Source of the DNA: an uncultured Ruminococcus sp.
GTDB taxonomy: Bacteria > Bacillota > Clostridia > Oscillospirales > Ruminococcaceae
Assembly (NCBI GenBank): GCA_902776945.1
Contig: CACYSH010000014.1
Span: 1 to 32,416, forward strand
Length of the DNA stretch: 32,416 nucleotides
Reading direction: 5' to 3'
The notes beneath the pieces are model-generated. The model did not search any database. It was not told the DNA's origin and saw only the letters and a list, made by a program, of their open reading frames with translations. The position numbers were made by a program, and so were the translations under genes. Each line of letters opens with the position of its first letter. Position 1 is the stretch's first letter. Positions 7,385 through 15,760 of this stretch are shown one piece after another.

Positions 7385-8656
7385 TCAGTTATTAACTATC
7401 TTTCTTGCTTCGATATAGTAACGCTTGTCGCGGGCGTGACCCATGCTGAATGTTTTTCTCGGCAGAGCGCCGTCGGCGATGACGGTCGGGAAAAGTTCCT
7501 CCTTGCCCATGTCGGGGAGGATAAATCCAAGTGCGCCGTTCTCCTTCGAGAGCCTTTCAACAACGTCGGTTCCGTGGATATAGTCTATCCCCGCGCCGTT
7601 TTCCTTTACCCACTTGTCAAGGAAATTCTGCAAGCTGCCGACTGTCAGCTTGCTTGAAGGCTTGCCGACCGTGTACCACTCTGATTTGCCATTATTTACT
7701 ATTGCAAAGCACTGCGAACCGTCGGTCTTGCCTTTAGTCAGTCCGAGCGCTTCGGTAATGTCGGCGAGCAGCTGTTCTTCGTCAGCGCCCGTGACGATTC
7801 GGTGGATAGCTTCGAAATTAAGCGCGGGAGAATGCAGGTTCACTATCTCGGCGAGAGCATACCTCGCGGGGCAGTTGCCGAGCTTAACGTAGGGGTCTTC
7901 GGCTTTCAGGCGCTCGTAAAATTCCTTAGCCGTCGCAAGCGAATGATTGCCGTCGCCCATTGCGTAGACAAGCGGCTCGGCGTTTTCAAGACCATATTTC
8001 TCATTGAAAGCCTTTTTGTCGGCGAGCGCGTCGAGACCGTCAAAAATATCATACATCGTTTCGCGATCAATAAGCCAGCCGTCGATATGTCCGCCGCCCT
8101 GCATGAGGTCGAAGCCGTAGAGCTTTTTGAAGCTGTCCTTTTTGGCGGCGAGCGGCTCGATGATCTTCTTTTGTACGTCGTCAATGAGAATCATTATATG
8201 CGGCAGTTCGACAGGCGCTTTTTCGCGGACTTTTATGCGCGGGGGAATGCGCTCGACAACAGTAGCTTCGGTAGCGCGTACCTGCGAGGTGGAGCCTTTG
8301 CGGTAGTCGTACTGTTCGAGGTCGATAGCGCCGACGATACCTGCGCGGATAATGCCGTCTGTCTGGGTGCGTTCAACGTAGATCAGCGCGTCCTTGTACT
8401 CGTCGAAAACGTTCATATCGAGGTAGGCGTACATATTTGTGTGGATCTTTGCGATACGGTCGTCTGCGTCGGGGTCGTTGAGGTAGACCTCGGGGAGGAT
8501 AAGATCGAGTGCGGATACTGCGCCGTCGGTGATCCTTTTAGTTTCAGCCCAGTATTCGGGTTCGGCGGTGAACTGGTCGCAGGCGATTACCGCCCATTTT
8601 TCGTAGTCGATGTCGCGGGGCAGAAGTATATCTGCCGAAGAGAATGCTGTTGACAT
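7385..8656 (-). CDS. DUF1015 family protein
   Basis: A 423-aa cytosolic protein of the DUF1015 family. Recognisable segments are LLPRDIDYEKWAVIACDQFT near the N-terminus, TEATVVERIPPRIKVRE in the middle and the signature MGDGNHSLATAK (about 243-254). The frame is open upstream to 8746, but the ATG at 8656 is chosen because the family starts there and AAAGGA lies about 9 bases before it. It has no TM segment. It lies alone between the GNAT gene and a convergent terminator. The family has no function I can assert; DUF1015 proteins often occur near serine-metabolism genes, but none are present here. Confidence 0.85.
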   Translation of the reverse strand: MSTAFSSADILLPRDIDYEKWAVIACDQFTAEPEYWAETKRITDGAVSALDLILPEVYLNDPDADDRIAKIHTNMYAYLDMNVFDEYKDALIYVERTQTDGIIRAGIVGAIDLEQYDYRKGSTSQVRATEATVVERIPPRIKVREKAPVELPHIMILIDDVQKKIIEPLAAKKDSFKKLYGFDLMQGGGHIDGWLIDRETMYDIFDGLDALADKKAFNEKYGLENAEPLVYAMGDGNHSLATAKEFYERLKAEDPYVKLGNCPARYALAEIVNLHSPALNFEAIHRIVTGADEEQLLADITEALGLTKGKTDGSQCFAIVNNGKSEWYTVGKPSSKLTVGSLQNFLDKWVKENGAGIDYIHGTDVVERLSKENGALGFILPDMGKEELFPTVIADGALPRKTFSMGHARDKRYYIEARKIVNN

Positions 8657-8781
8657 ATTATCAGTCCTTTCAAAAAAGATAAAATAAAAAACAAAGAATA
8701 AGATAAGCGCAAAGGCGGGGATTTTCGCAACGACGGGGAAATTCACGGACGCGCAATGCGCACTCCTACATTATTCACCTA

Positions 8782-9252
8782 TTATTTGCTAAATATGTAT
8801 TTCATGTTATGATACTTAGACACCGTGTCCTCAAAACCGAGTTTCTTATATAAACCGTACCCCTCGTCGGTGGCTTTAAGCTCAACATAATCAAGCCCCA
8901 ATTTTTCCGATTCGCTAAGAAGCATTTCCATAAGCCTGTGAGCTATGCCTTTTCTTCTGAACGGCGGTTGGGTGTAGACGTTCAGCACCGTGCCCGTTCT
9001 GCCGTGAATAAACGACGGATTCGGCGGCATTTCCGAAACGTACAGCAGACAGCAGCCCGCAACAGTATCATCTGCGCGGCAGACAAAGGCGAACACATCT
9101 TTATTCAGATGTCCGGCAAAATATTCGGGAAGAGCGCCCGCGATAGCCGCCATAGTTTCCGTCGGCACCTCGCCCCAGTCCTCTTTGATATACTCCGCCC
9201 TGAGTTCGGTCAGGACTTCTATATCATTCATATCTGCCTTATCAAATATCAT
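8782..9252 (-). CDS. GNAT family N-acetyltransferase
   Basis: A 156-aa protein with the acetyl-CoA-binding motif A of the GNAT fold, LNVYTQPPFRRKGIAHRLMEMLL (key residues RRKGIAHRL). It ends with the typical LYKKLGFEDT C-terminal motif. The frame is open further upstream, but the ATG at 9252 is chosen because GAGGG lies 10 bases before it and the conserved fold starts there. The prmC stop is 7 bases upstream, so this is the third gene of a yqhQ-prmC-GNAT operon. The substrate is unknown; co-transcription with prmC hints at, but does not prove, a translation-related target. Confidence 0.85.
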   Translation of the reverse strand: MIFDKADMNDIEVLTELRAEYIKEDWGEVPTETMAAIAGALPEYFAGHLNKDVFAFVCRADDTVAGCCLLYVSEMPPNPSFIHGRTGTVLNVYTQPPFRRKGIAHRLMEMLLSESEKLGLDYVELKATDEGYGLYKKLGFEDTVSKYHNMKYIFSK

Positions 9253-9259
9253 AAGCCAT

Positions 9260-10165
9260 TTACCCTCGCTGACCGTTTTTTTCAAGCTGCTCATAAAGAT
9301 TGACGTTCTCCTGAACGACGTTTTTGCCGATGACACAGCGGTTTATCCCTGCCATGTCGCGCCTTACGCGGACGTTTTTCAAGCCGGACTGTATCATTAT
9401 TTCCATTACTTCTTCTTCCTGACCCGCGCCGATCTCGAAGATCATCACGCCGTTCGGTTTGAGCTTTTTCTTCCAAAGGCGCGTGATACCGCGGTAGAAG
9501 TCAAAGCCGTCCTCGCCGCCGTCAAGCGCTTCACGCGGCTCGAAGGTCACTTCCTTCTGGAGCTTTTTCATGTCCTCCGCGTTGATGTACGGCGGGTTCG
9601 ATATGATAAGGTCGCACATCGGCACGAAGATAAGCGATTCGGGGTCGAGAACGTCCGCCTGTATCGGCTTGCAGAGACTTTCCCGCCGCTTGATGTTCTT
9701 TGTCAGATAATCAAAAGCCGTTTCGTACTTTTCAAGGCAGAAAACCTGTGCGCAGTCGAGCAGCCGCGCCAGCGTGATGCCGATGCAGCCCGTTCCCGCG
9801 CAAAGGTCGGCAACGGTGAGGTCGCTCATGCCCTTCATGGCTTTGACCGCCTCGTCGATGAGCGTTTCGGTGTCGGAGCGCGGTATCAGCACGCCGGGGC
9901 CCACATCAAAGCTCTCGCCGCAGAAATCCCATTCGCCGATTATGTATTGCAGCGGCTCGCCCCTCATGCGGCGGGCAAGCAGCATGGCGCAGGCTTTCAC
10001 CTGCTCGGGAGCGGCGAGCTTTCCGCCGTCGAATCTGCCGCGGCAGTTGAAGCCCAGAGCGCAGCCGGCAAGCTCCCGCGCTTCCCAGTGCGCATTCGTA
10101 ATTCCCGCGCCGGAGAGCTTGCTTTCAAGGCTCAGTATAATATCGTTATAGGAGTAATTTACCAT
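9260..10165 (-). CDS. prmC: Peptide chain release factor N5-glutamine methyltransferase
   Basis: A 301-aa SAM-dependent methyltransferase that methylates the GGQ glutamine of release factors RF1/RF2. It has an N-terminal helical domain ending in PLQYIIGEWDF (71-81), the SAM motif DLCAGTGCIGI (120-130) and the catalytic NPPYI (190-194). The length is slightly above the usual ~285 aa because of a basic C-terminal tail. The ATG at 10165 overlaps the yqhQ stop by 7 bases. The usual neighbour prfA is missing, while yqhQ, another frequent neighbour in Firmicutes, is present. Confidence 0.94.
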   Translation of the reverse strand: MVNYSYNDIILSLESKLSGAGITNAHWEARELAGCALGFNCRGRFDGGKLAAPEQVKACAMLLARRMRGEPLQYIIGEWDFCGESFDVGPGVLIPRSDTETLIDEAVKAMKGMSDLTVADLCAGTGCIGITLARLLDCAQVFCLEKYETAFDYLTKNIKRRESLCKPIQADVLDPESLIFVPMCDLIISNPPYINAEDMKKLQKEVTFEPREALDGGEDGFDFYRGITRLWKKKLKPNGVMIFEIGAGQEEEVMEIMIQSGLKNVRVRRDMAGINRCVIGKNVVQENVNLYEQLEKNGQRG

Positions 10166-11121
10166 TTATCCTCACCGTCCTCGGGTATTACCGCTTTCAT
10201 TGCGGCGATAGCGCATTCTATCTCGCTCTCGTCGGGTTCGCTGGTGGTGATACGCTGTATCCAAAGTCCCGGCGCGGAGATTATTCTTGTAAAAATATTA
10301 TCAAATTTGCCTGCGATCATAATTGCTTCGTAGGCGATGCCCGTAACGATCGGTATCAGCAGCAGTTTGAAGCAGACGCGCAGCAGTTTTGAATCCCACG
10401 GCACACCGAACACCGACGTAACGAAAATGCTGATAAACAGTACAAGAAAAATAAAGCTCGTTCCGCAGCGCGGGTGAAAGCGCGTGTATTTCTTGACGTT
10501 TTCGGGGGTAAGCTCTTCGCCGCCCTCGTAGCAGGCTATCGTTTTATGCTCTGCGCCGTGATATTCGTAAGTTCTTGCGATGTCGGGCATTTTCGAGGTC
10601 AGCGCCGTGTAGCCGATAAATATAGCTATCTTTATAAAGCCCTCGATGATATTTTTAAGCACCGAGCCAAGCTCGCCCGTCAGCTTTTCGATAAGTCCGA
10701 CAATAAGCACAGGGAAATAAACGAACAGCCCGACCGCCATTACCACGCCTATTATCATCGAGAAAGTCGTGATAACGGGCATCAGCTTGTCGCCGAACTT
10801 GTCCTCCAGCCATTTTTCGAACTTTGAAGGCTCTTCCTCGTCGTCGGTCATCTGCTTGTCGGCGGACTTGCTTAAGCATTTGTAGCCGTCGAGCATCGAG
10901 GTAATAAAGTTGAATATCCCGCGCACGAACGGCGTTTTGCGGTACCAGGGAGTACCGTTTTTACTGGCTGTGTTCCATTCCTCAATATCTATCGTTCCGT
11001 CGGGCAGACGGCAAGCCATAGCCATTTTCTGCGGACCCTTCATCATTACGCCCTCAATGACCGCCTGACCGCCGATCTTTGTTTTAAATCTGCAACTGTT
11101 GTTTGTATTGCTTTCCGCCAT
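10159..11121 (-). CDS. yqhQ: DUF1385 family membrane protein (YqhQ)
   Basis: A 320-aa integral membrane protein of the DUF1385/YqhQ family. It starts with the diagnostic KIGGQAVIEGVMMKGP (about 14-29) and contains EYHGAEHKTIACYE and HPRCGTSFIFLV. Hydrophobic segments lie around 118-140, 155-175, 213-235 and 245-270. The ATG at 11121 has GGAAG about 12 bases upstream. It is the first gene of a - strand operon with prmC and a GNAT gene, driven by a consensus promoter at 11190-11218. The biochemical role of the family is unknown to me. Confidence 0.9.
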   Translation of the reverse strand: MAESNTNNSCRFKTKIGGQAVIEGVMMKGPQKMAMACRLPDGTIDIEEWNTASKNGTPWYRKTPFVRGIFNFITSMLDGYKCLSKSADKQMTDDEEEPSKFEKWLEDKFGDKLMPVITTFSMIIGVVMAVGLFVYFPVLIVGLIEKLTGELGSVLKNIIEGFIKIAIFIGYTALTSKMPDIARTYEYHGAEHKTIACYEGGEELTPENVKKYTRFHPRCGTSFIFLVLFISIFVTSVFGVPWDSKLLRVCFKLLLIPIVTGIAYEAIMIAGKFDNIFTRIISAPGLWIQRITTSEPDESEIECAIAAMKAVIPEDGEDKW

Positions 11122-11189
11122 TAATATTACACTTCCGTTTCTTTTTCATCTTTCATATATGATTTGTTCCGATAAAGTCAACTAAAACC

Positions 11190-11218
11190 ATTATATCACA
11201 ATTTACCGCTGTTTTCAA
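11190..11218 (-). promoter_or_regulatory. Promoter of the yqhQ-prmC operon
   Basis: On the - strand TTGAAA (11213-11218) and TATAAT (11190-11195) are 17 bases apart. An extended -10 TG sits one base before TATAAT. Confidence 0.8.
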
Positions 11219-11266
11219 GTGCTTTTTTTAAATAAAAGCGATTAAGCAAATCGGCAACAGACAGGA

Positions 11267-11311
11267 CACGGGATCCAGCGCCCGTGCGCTGGCGTGGGGT
11301 CAACCGCACGA
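11267..11311 (+). repeat. GC-rich dispersed repeat module, copy 1
   Basis: These 45 bases match 19445-19489 at all but 2 positions. A partial copy in inverse orientation lies at 16542-16574. The core GGATCCAGCGCCCGTGCGCTGG is self-complementary in part and would form a hairpin in RNA. Confidence 0.8.
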
Positions 11312-11533
11312 ATAAGTTCGCGCCTTGCCCCGCCTAAAACTAAAAGAAAGTGCTGACCGCACGGTCTGCCCGTTCGCTGCCGCTTACTTCGCACAAAGGA
11401 AGTCAGCCGCGCACGGGATTTTCAGGGCGCAGGGATTTTACTGGTGCGCGGCTGATTTAAATGGGGCGCTGCCCCATACCCCGCAAGGGGCGAAGCCCCT
11501 TGACCCCGGTTCCGCTTTGCGGTTTTTGCTCAT

Positions 11534-11615
11534 TAGACCTGTCCACAAACCACTCGTGCGACTAATGGCAAAAGATTTTGTCAGTAAGCGTGCGAGGGGT
11601 TCGTGGACAGGTCTA
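11534..11615. repeat. Long imperfect inverted repeat
   Basis: Two 27-base arms (11534-11560 and 11589-11615) are complementary at 23 positions around a 28-base loop; the outer 13 pairs (TAGACCTGTCCAC) are perfect. It lies just past the stop of the - strand zinc-ribbon gene, so it could act as that gene's terminator or be a small mobile remnant. No target-site duplication is evident. Confidence 0.75.
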
Positions 11616-11643
11616 TTATGAGCCGCAGTTTGTATGTATGCTT

Positions 11644-12348
11644 TTATCTTCGTGAATCCCCGCCGTAAGGTGTCTGCATATAACCCTCAATAAGAATATC
11701 CTTAGCGAGATAAAGCTGCCGCTGAAATTCGTAAAACTCGTCCTTGCGGAACCACTTGCGGTCGAGCGACACCCCGCCGCTTTTGAACGTTATCGTGATA
11801 AGTCCGCGCCGCGAAATAAGGTACCCCAGCAGACACACCGCCGAAAGCAGCAGCAGTCCGCCCGCAATGTAGCAGAACAGCTTTGTGCTGTGTCCCGCAA
11901 AGGCATATACTCCCGCGCCCGCCGCCGCAACGAAAAACAGCACGCAAAGCACCAGCCGCAGCATATTCGCCGAACTGAAGATCCTCGTGCCGGTAACGTC
12001 GGCAAGGTCGATAACTGCGGAGCCTTTCGCCCGCAGCAGGCTCATTCTTCCGCCGTGCTGAACGTAAGCCCTGCCCTTCTGATAAACGCGCCTGTCGGTG
12101 ACGGCGACAAACCCCCGCCGCAGACCCTTTCCGTCAAGGTAATCCGAGAGATAGTCCTTGCCAAGCACGCCGACAAGGCGCTCGTTCGGGTCGATAAAGA
12201 ATTTTTCCGAGCCGGGGATCATATCGGCTTGCGCAAGAAGCATCGCCTTTTTATCGCCCAACAGATCCGCCGAAGGAACGGGCGTTCCGCACACTCTGCA
12301 ATATCTGAAACCGTTTCCAAGCTCCTCGCCGCATTTTTCGCAAATCAT
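11644..12348 (-). CDS. Zinc-ribbon membrane protein with PH-like domain
   Basis: A 234-aa protein. An N-terminal zinc ribbon has Cys3, Cys6, Cys17 and Cys20 (CEKC, CRVC). A beta-rich region (about 45-125, with GFVAVTDRRVYQKG) resembles bacterial PH-like domains. Two TM helices follow (about 129-151 and 157-178), then a short cytosolic beta segment and a charged tail. The ATG at 12348 is chosen because the zinc ribbon begins there and AAGGAG lies about 13 bases upstream; the longer upstream frame has no support. It is transcribed alone. I recognise the architecture (zinc ribbon plus bPH plus TMs) but no specific function. Confidence 0.7.
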   Translation of the reverse strand: MICEKCGEELGNGFRYCRVCGTPVPSADLLGDKKAMLLAQADMIPGSEKFFIDPNERLVGVLGKDYLSDYLDGKGLRRGFVAVTDRRVYQKGRAYVQHGGRMSLLRAKGSAVIDLADVTGTRIFSSANMLRLVLCVLFFVAAAGAGVYAFAGHSTKLFCYIAGGLLLLSAVCLLGYLISRRGLITITFKSGGVSLDRKWFRKDEFYEFQRQLYLAKDILIEGYMQTPYGGDSRR

Positions 12349-12545
12349 GATTATCTGTTGTCTCCTTTTTTCGGTGTAAGACCATATCCTGCCGGTCGCG
12401 CACGGTGTTCTCTTATCATTATACCACAGCCGCACGGATAATACAAGAGCTTTATTATTTAAAATATTTCAGGTATATTTCACGGACTGGGATTTATGCG
12501 GTGCGAACGTACCGTTCGTGCAGTTGACGGCATTGCTCATTTATA

Positions 12546-12580
12546 TCAAAAAAGACAGCCCCGCGATTCGCAGGGCTGCC
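12546..12580 (-). terminator. Rho-independent terminator of adhE
   Basis: On the - strand a 10-bp stem (CAGCCCTGCG / CGCGGGGCTG, one G-U pair) is followed by a run of six Ts. It lies 43 bases past the adhE stop. Confidence 0.88.
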
Positions 12581-12622
12581 CGTATTTGGAAGCTGTACGG
12601 TTTTGCCGTACTCGTAGATAGC

Positions 12623-15244
12623 TTATCCCTTATACTCCGTGCCGTAATAGCACGCAAGATAGATCTCTTTAAGCTCGCTTATCAGCGGATAACGCGGGTT
12701 CGCTCCCGTACACTGGTCGTCAAAAGCGTCCTCGCTCATCTTGTCAATTGTGGCAAGGAAATCCTCCTCCGAAATGCCGTACTCCGCAATAGTCCTCTTG
12801 CAGCCGACATCTTCTTTCAGCTTCGCGATCATGGCGATAAGACCCTCGAAAAGCTCGCGGTCGTCATTGCCGCTTACGCCTAAAGCACGGGCGATCTCCG
12901 CGTATCTTTCAAGCGCGTGAGGATACTGATACTGCGAGAAAGTCCCCATTTTCGTCGGAACAGCATTGGCGTTGAAGCGCATAACATTCTCGATCACCAA
13001 AGCGCAGCAGATGCCGTGCGGCAGATGATGATAAGCTCCTAACTTGTGCGCCAGCGAATGACCGATGCCAAGAAATGCGTTAGCGAAAGCCATGCCCGCC
13101 ATTGTTGCGGCGTGAGCCATATTCTCTCTTGCCTTTACCGCCGTCTGACCGTTTTCAACGCACTCGCGCAGATTGGCAAATGTCATTTGCAGCGAACGGA
13201 TAGCAATGCCGTCCGTGAAGTCGGTAGCCATTACCGACGCATACGCTTCAAGGTCATGCACCATGCAGTCGAGACCCGAAGCCGCCGTCAAGCCCTTCGG
13301 AGCGCTCATCATAAGGTCGGTGTCGATTATCGCCATTTTCGGCAGAAGCTCATAGTCGGCAAGCGGGTACTTCTGACCTGTCGTGTCGTCGGTGATTACC
13401 GCGAAGGGCGTTACCTCCGAGCCTGTGCCGGACGATGTGGGTATGCAGACAAAGTAAGCCTTTTCGCCCATTTTCGGGAAGGTGTAAACTCTCTTTCTGA
13501 TGTCGATAAAGCGCATCGCCATGTCGAGGAAATCCGCGTCGGGGTGTTCGTACATCACCCACATGATCTTCGCCGCGTCCATAGCCGAGCCGCCGCCTAT
13601 CGCTATGATAGTGTCAGGCTCAAAGGCGCGTATCGCCTTAACGCCCTCTAACGCGCAGCTCAAGGTCGGGTCGGGGGCTACGTCAAAGAATACGTTATAG
13701 GAAATACCCATTTCGTTCAGCTTGTCGGTAACGGGCTTTGTGAAGCCGTTTTTGTAAAGGAAGCTGTCGGTAACGATGAAGGCTTTTTTCTTGCCCATTA
13801 CTCTGCCAAGCTCGTCAAGCGCGAACGGCAGACAGCCGCGCTTGAAGTATACCTTTTCGGGCGCTCTGAACCACAGCATATTCTCTCTCCTCTCCGCGAC
13901 GGTCTTGATGTTCAGCAGGTGCTTTACGCCGACGTTCTCCGAAACGGAGTTGCCGCCCCACGAGCCGCAGCCCAGCGTCAGCGAGGGCGCGAAATCGAAG
14001 TTGTACAGGTCGCCGATACCGCCGAGCGACGAAGGCGTGTTCACGATAAGGCGGCAGGTCTTCATGCGGTGAACGAACTTTTCGTACTTTTCAGGCTCGG
14101 TGTGGGTGTTTATCCAGAGAACCGAAGTATGACCGAGACCGCCGTTGTTGCGGAGCAGCGTGTCCGCCTTGTCGAGAGCGTCGTCAAAATCCTCTGCCTT
14201 GTACATACCGAGGATAGTCGTGAGCTTTTCGTGACCGAAAGCCTCGCTGCGGTCGGTGGATTCCGCCTCGCCTATCAGGACTTTCGTGTTCGCGGGAACC
14301 TCAAAGCCACACATTTCGGCGATCTTCACGGGCTTCTGACCGACTATCTTAGCGTTAAGAGCGCCGTTTATCAGCATTCCCGAGCGCACCTTGTCGGCTT
14401 CTTCGGGGTTAAGGAAATAGCAGCCGCGTGCGGCGAACTCGTTCTTTACATCTTCGTAAATGCTCTTGTCAACGATAACGGTCTGCTCGGTGGCGCAGAT
14501 CATGCCGTTGTCGAAGGTTTTTGAATGGATGATCGAATTGACGGCGTTCGCAATATCGGCGGAGCTGTCAATGATAGCCGAAGCGTTGCCCGCGCCAACG
14601 CCTATCGCGGGAGTACCCGACGAATAAGCCGATTTTACCATAGCGGGACCGCCTGTCGCCAAAATAATATCGCTGTCCTGCATTACCTTTTTGGTAAGGT
14701 CAAGCGAGGGAACGTCTATCCAGCCGATGATACCTTCGGGAGCGCCCGCCTTTACCGCCGCTTCAAGTACGATACGCGCCGCTTCTATCGTACTGTTTTT
14801 GGCGCGGGGGTGGGGGCTGATGATTATGCCGTTGCGGGTCTTCAAGCAGATAAGCGTTTTGAAAATCGCGGTCGAGGTGGGGTTGGTAGTCGGGATAACA
14901 GCCGCAACAACGCCGATAGGCTCGTAGATGCGCTTTGTCCCGAGAGCGGGGTTTTCCTCGAAAACGCCGCAGGTCACGGTATTTCTGTACTTATTATAAA
15001 TATGCTCGGCGGCGTAGTTGTTCTTTATGACCTTATCCTCAACTATGCCCATGCCTGTTTCCTCGACAGCCATTTTTGCGAGGGGAAGTCTCGCCTTGTT
15101 AGCGGCGAGCGCGGCGGCGCGGAAGATCTTATCCACCTGCTCCTGAGAGTATTCCGCGAAGATAGCCTGTGCCTTTCGTATTTCGGCGAGCTTTTCCTCC
15201 AGAGCCTCGATGCTGTCAACAATGCGTGTTTTGTTCTCAGACAT
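12623..15244 (-). CDS. adhE: Bifunctional acetaldehyde-CoA/alcohol dehydrogenase
   Basis: An 873-aa fermentation enzyme that reduces acetyl-CoA to acetaldehyde and then ethanol with two NADH. The N-terminal aldehyde dehydrogenase half (1-440) has the catalytic Cys250 in DNGMICATEQ. The C-terminal iron-dependent alcohol dehydrogenase half (about 455-870) has the GGGSAMDAAK nucleotide motif, PTSSGTGSEVTPF, and metal ligands in GLDCMVHDLEAY and GIGHSLAHKLGAYHHLPHG. The length matches the family. The frame extends upstream to 15331, but the ATG at 15244 fits the family start and has AAAGGA about 12 bases upstream. A consensus promoter with an overlapping Rex-like site lies ~110 bases upstream, and a terminator follows. 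Confidence 0.97.
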   Translation of the reverse strand: MSENKTRIVDSIEALEEKLAEIRKAQAIFAEYSQEQVDKIFRAAALAANKARLPLAKMAVEETGMGIVEDKVIKNNYAAEHIYNKYRNTVTCGVFEENPALGTKRIYEPIGVVAAVIPTTNPTSTAIFKTLICLKTRNGIIISPHPRAKNSTIEAARIVLEAAVKAGAPEGIIGWIDVPSLDLTKKVMQDSDIILATGGPAMVKSAYSSGTPAIGVGAGNASAIIDSSADIANAVNSIIHSKTFDNGMICATEQTVIVDKSIYEDVKNEFAARGCYFLNPEEADKVRSGMLINGALNAKIVGQKPVKIAEMCGFEVPANTKVLIGEAESTDRSEAFGHEKLTTILGMYKAEDFDDALDKADTLLRNNGGLGHTSVLWINTHTEPEKYEKFVHRMKTCRLIVNTPSSLGGIGDLYNFDFAPSLTLGCGSWGGNSVSENVGVKHLLNIKTVAERRENMLWFRAPEKVYFKRGCLPFALDELGRVMGKKKAFIVTDSFLYKNGFTKPVTDKLNEMGISYNVFFDVAPDPTLSCALEGVKAIRAFEPDTIIAIGGGSAMDAAKIMWVMYEHPDADFLDMAMRFIDIRKRVYTFPKMGEKAYFVCIPTSSGTGSEVTPFAVITDDTTGQKYPLADYELLPKMAIIDTDLMMSAPKGLTAASGLDCMVHDLEAYASVMATDFTDGIAIRSLQMTFANLRECVENGQTAVKARENMAHAATMAGMAFANAFLGIGHSLAHKLGAYHHLPHGICCALVIENVMRFNANAVPTKMGTFSQYQYPHALERYAEIARALGVSGNDDRELFEGLIAMIAKLKEDVGCKRTIAEYGISEEDFLATIDKMSEDAFDDQCTGANPRYPLISELKEIYLACYYGTEYKG

Positions 15245-15353
15245 AATACCTACCGTCCTTTCGTAGGGGGTGTCGTTCACGGTGCCTGCATGACCCGTGT
15301 GTTCAGCTTCCAAACATCGGGGATATTCCATATCTGCAATACCCCATGTAGTT

Positions 15354-15382
15354 ATTATACCACATTGTTATTTTTTTGTCAA
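15354..15382 (-). promoter_or_regulatory. Promoter of adhE
   Basis: On the - strand TTGACA (15377-15382) and TATAAT (15354-15359) match consensus perfectly with a 17-base spacer and an extended -10 TGG. The leader to the adhE ATG is about 105 bases. Confidence 0.9.
15365..15382. promoter_or_regulatory. Candidate Rex operator at the adhE promoter
   Basis: An 18-base imperfect palindrome, TTGTTAT-TTTT-TTGTCAA, matches the known Rex consensus TTGTTAA-N4-TTAACAA at 11 of 14 specified positions. It covers the -35 box and most of the spacer. Rex represses adhE in many Firmicutes when NADH is low. The match is imperfect, so this is inference. Confidence 0.45.
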
Positions 15383-15657
15383 GCACAAAAAATACGATAT
15401 TTCTATTAAACTTTGATTAATATGCTTATTGATTTAACCCCCTGCGCGGGGGCGGTTACGCGGGTGTGGGGTTATTGCCGTTTTGCTGACCACTATCCAC
15501 AATATGCGCTATTTACCCGATTTCATGTAGGGCTAACACATATTATGCCTAAAATCGCAGACAGTATATATCGGTAAATTTCATATTTGTGAATATGTAT
15601 CGCCTATAAATAAAATATTTCTATATTGTAAAATTTATAATAGTGTACAAAAAACGC

Positions 15658-15686
15658 TGGACATTTTGAGAAATAAGCGGTATAAT
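15658..15686 (+). promoter_or_regulatory. Promoter of the pseudokinase gene
   Basis: TGGACA (15658-15663) and TATAAT (15681-15686) are separated by 17 bases. Confidence 0.75.
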
Positions 15687-15760
15687 ATACATATGGATAT
15701 ATCACGGGGAGACATTCCCCCACAGGGATAATGTTTATATAACAGAAGGAGAATGATATT

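Larger units (their letters stand above)
11122..11643. other. Gene-free region with yqhQ promoter, GC-rich repeat and long inverted repeat
   Basis: This 522-base stretch holds the yqhQ promoter (11190-11218), a copy of the GC-rich repeat module (11267-11311), GC-rich palindromic runs such as GGGGCGAAGCCCC (about 11486-11498) and a long inverted repeat (11534-11615). An open frame at 11325-11621 (+) is probably spurious: it runs through repeat sequence and has no ribosome site or recognisable protein. Confidence 0.7.
15245..15760. other. Divergent intergenic region between adhE and the pseudokinase gene
   Basis: This 516-base region holds the adhE leader and promoter and the promoter of the + strand gene (15658-15686). 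Between them is a short GC-rich palindrome (CCCCC-TGCGC-GGGGG, 15438-15452) and otherwise AT-rich sequence. A small stem (GGGGA/TCCCC, about 15706-15720) lies in the + strand leader. No gene is seen. Confidence 0.7.

Noticed and set aside
7802-8653. 283-aa + strand open frame
   Set aside because: It is the antisense of the DUF1015 gene, which has family motifs, a ribosome site and a terminator; the + frame has no recognisable domain.
9185-10333. 382-aa + strand open frame
   Set aside because: It lies antisense to prmC and the GNAT gene, both with clear catalytic motifs. High GC3 on one strand keeps the other open.
11325-11621. 98-aa + strand open frame in the repeat region
   Set aside because: It spans GC-rich palindromes and the inverted repeat, has no ribosome site, and gives a composition unlike the real genes.
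14525-15409. 294-aa + strand open frame over the adhE start
   Set aside because: It is antisense to adhE and its promoter and has no ribosome site or known domain.
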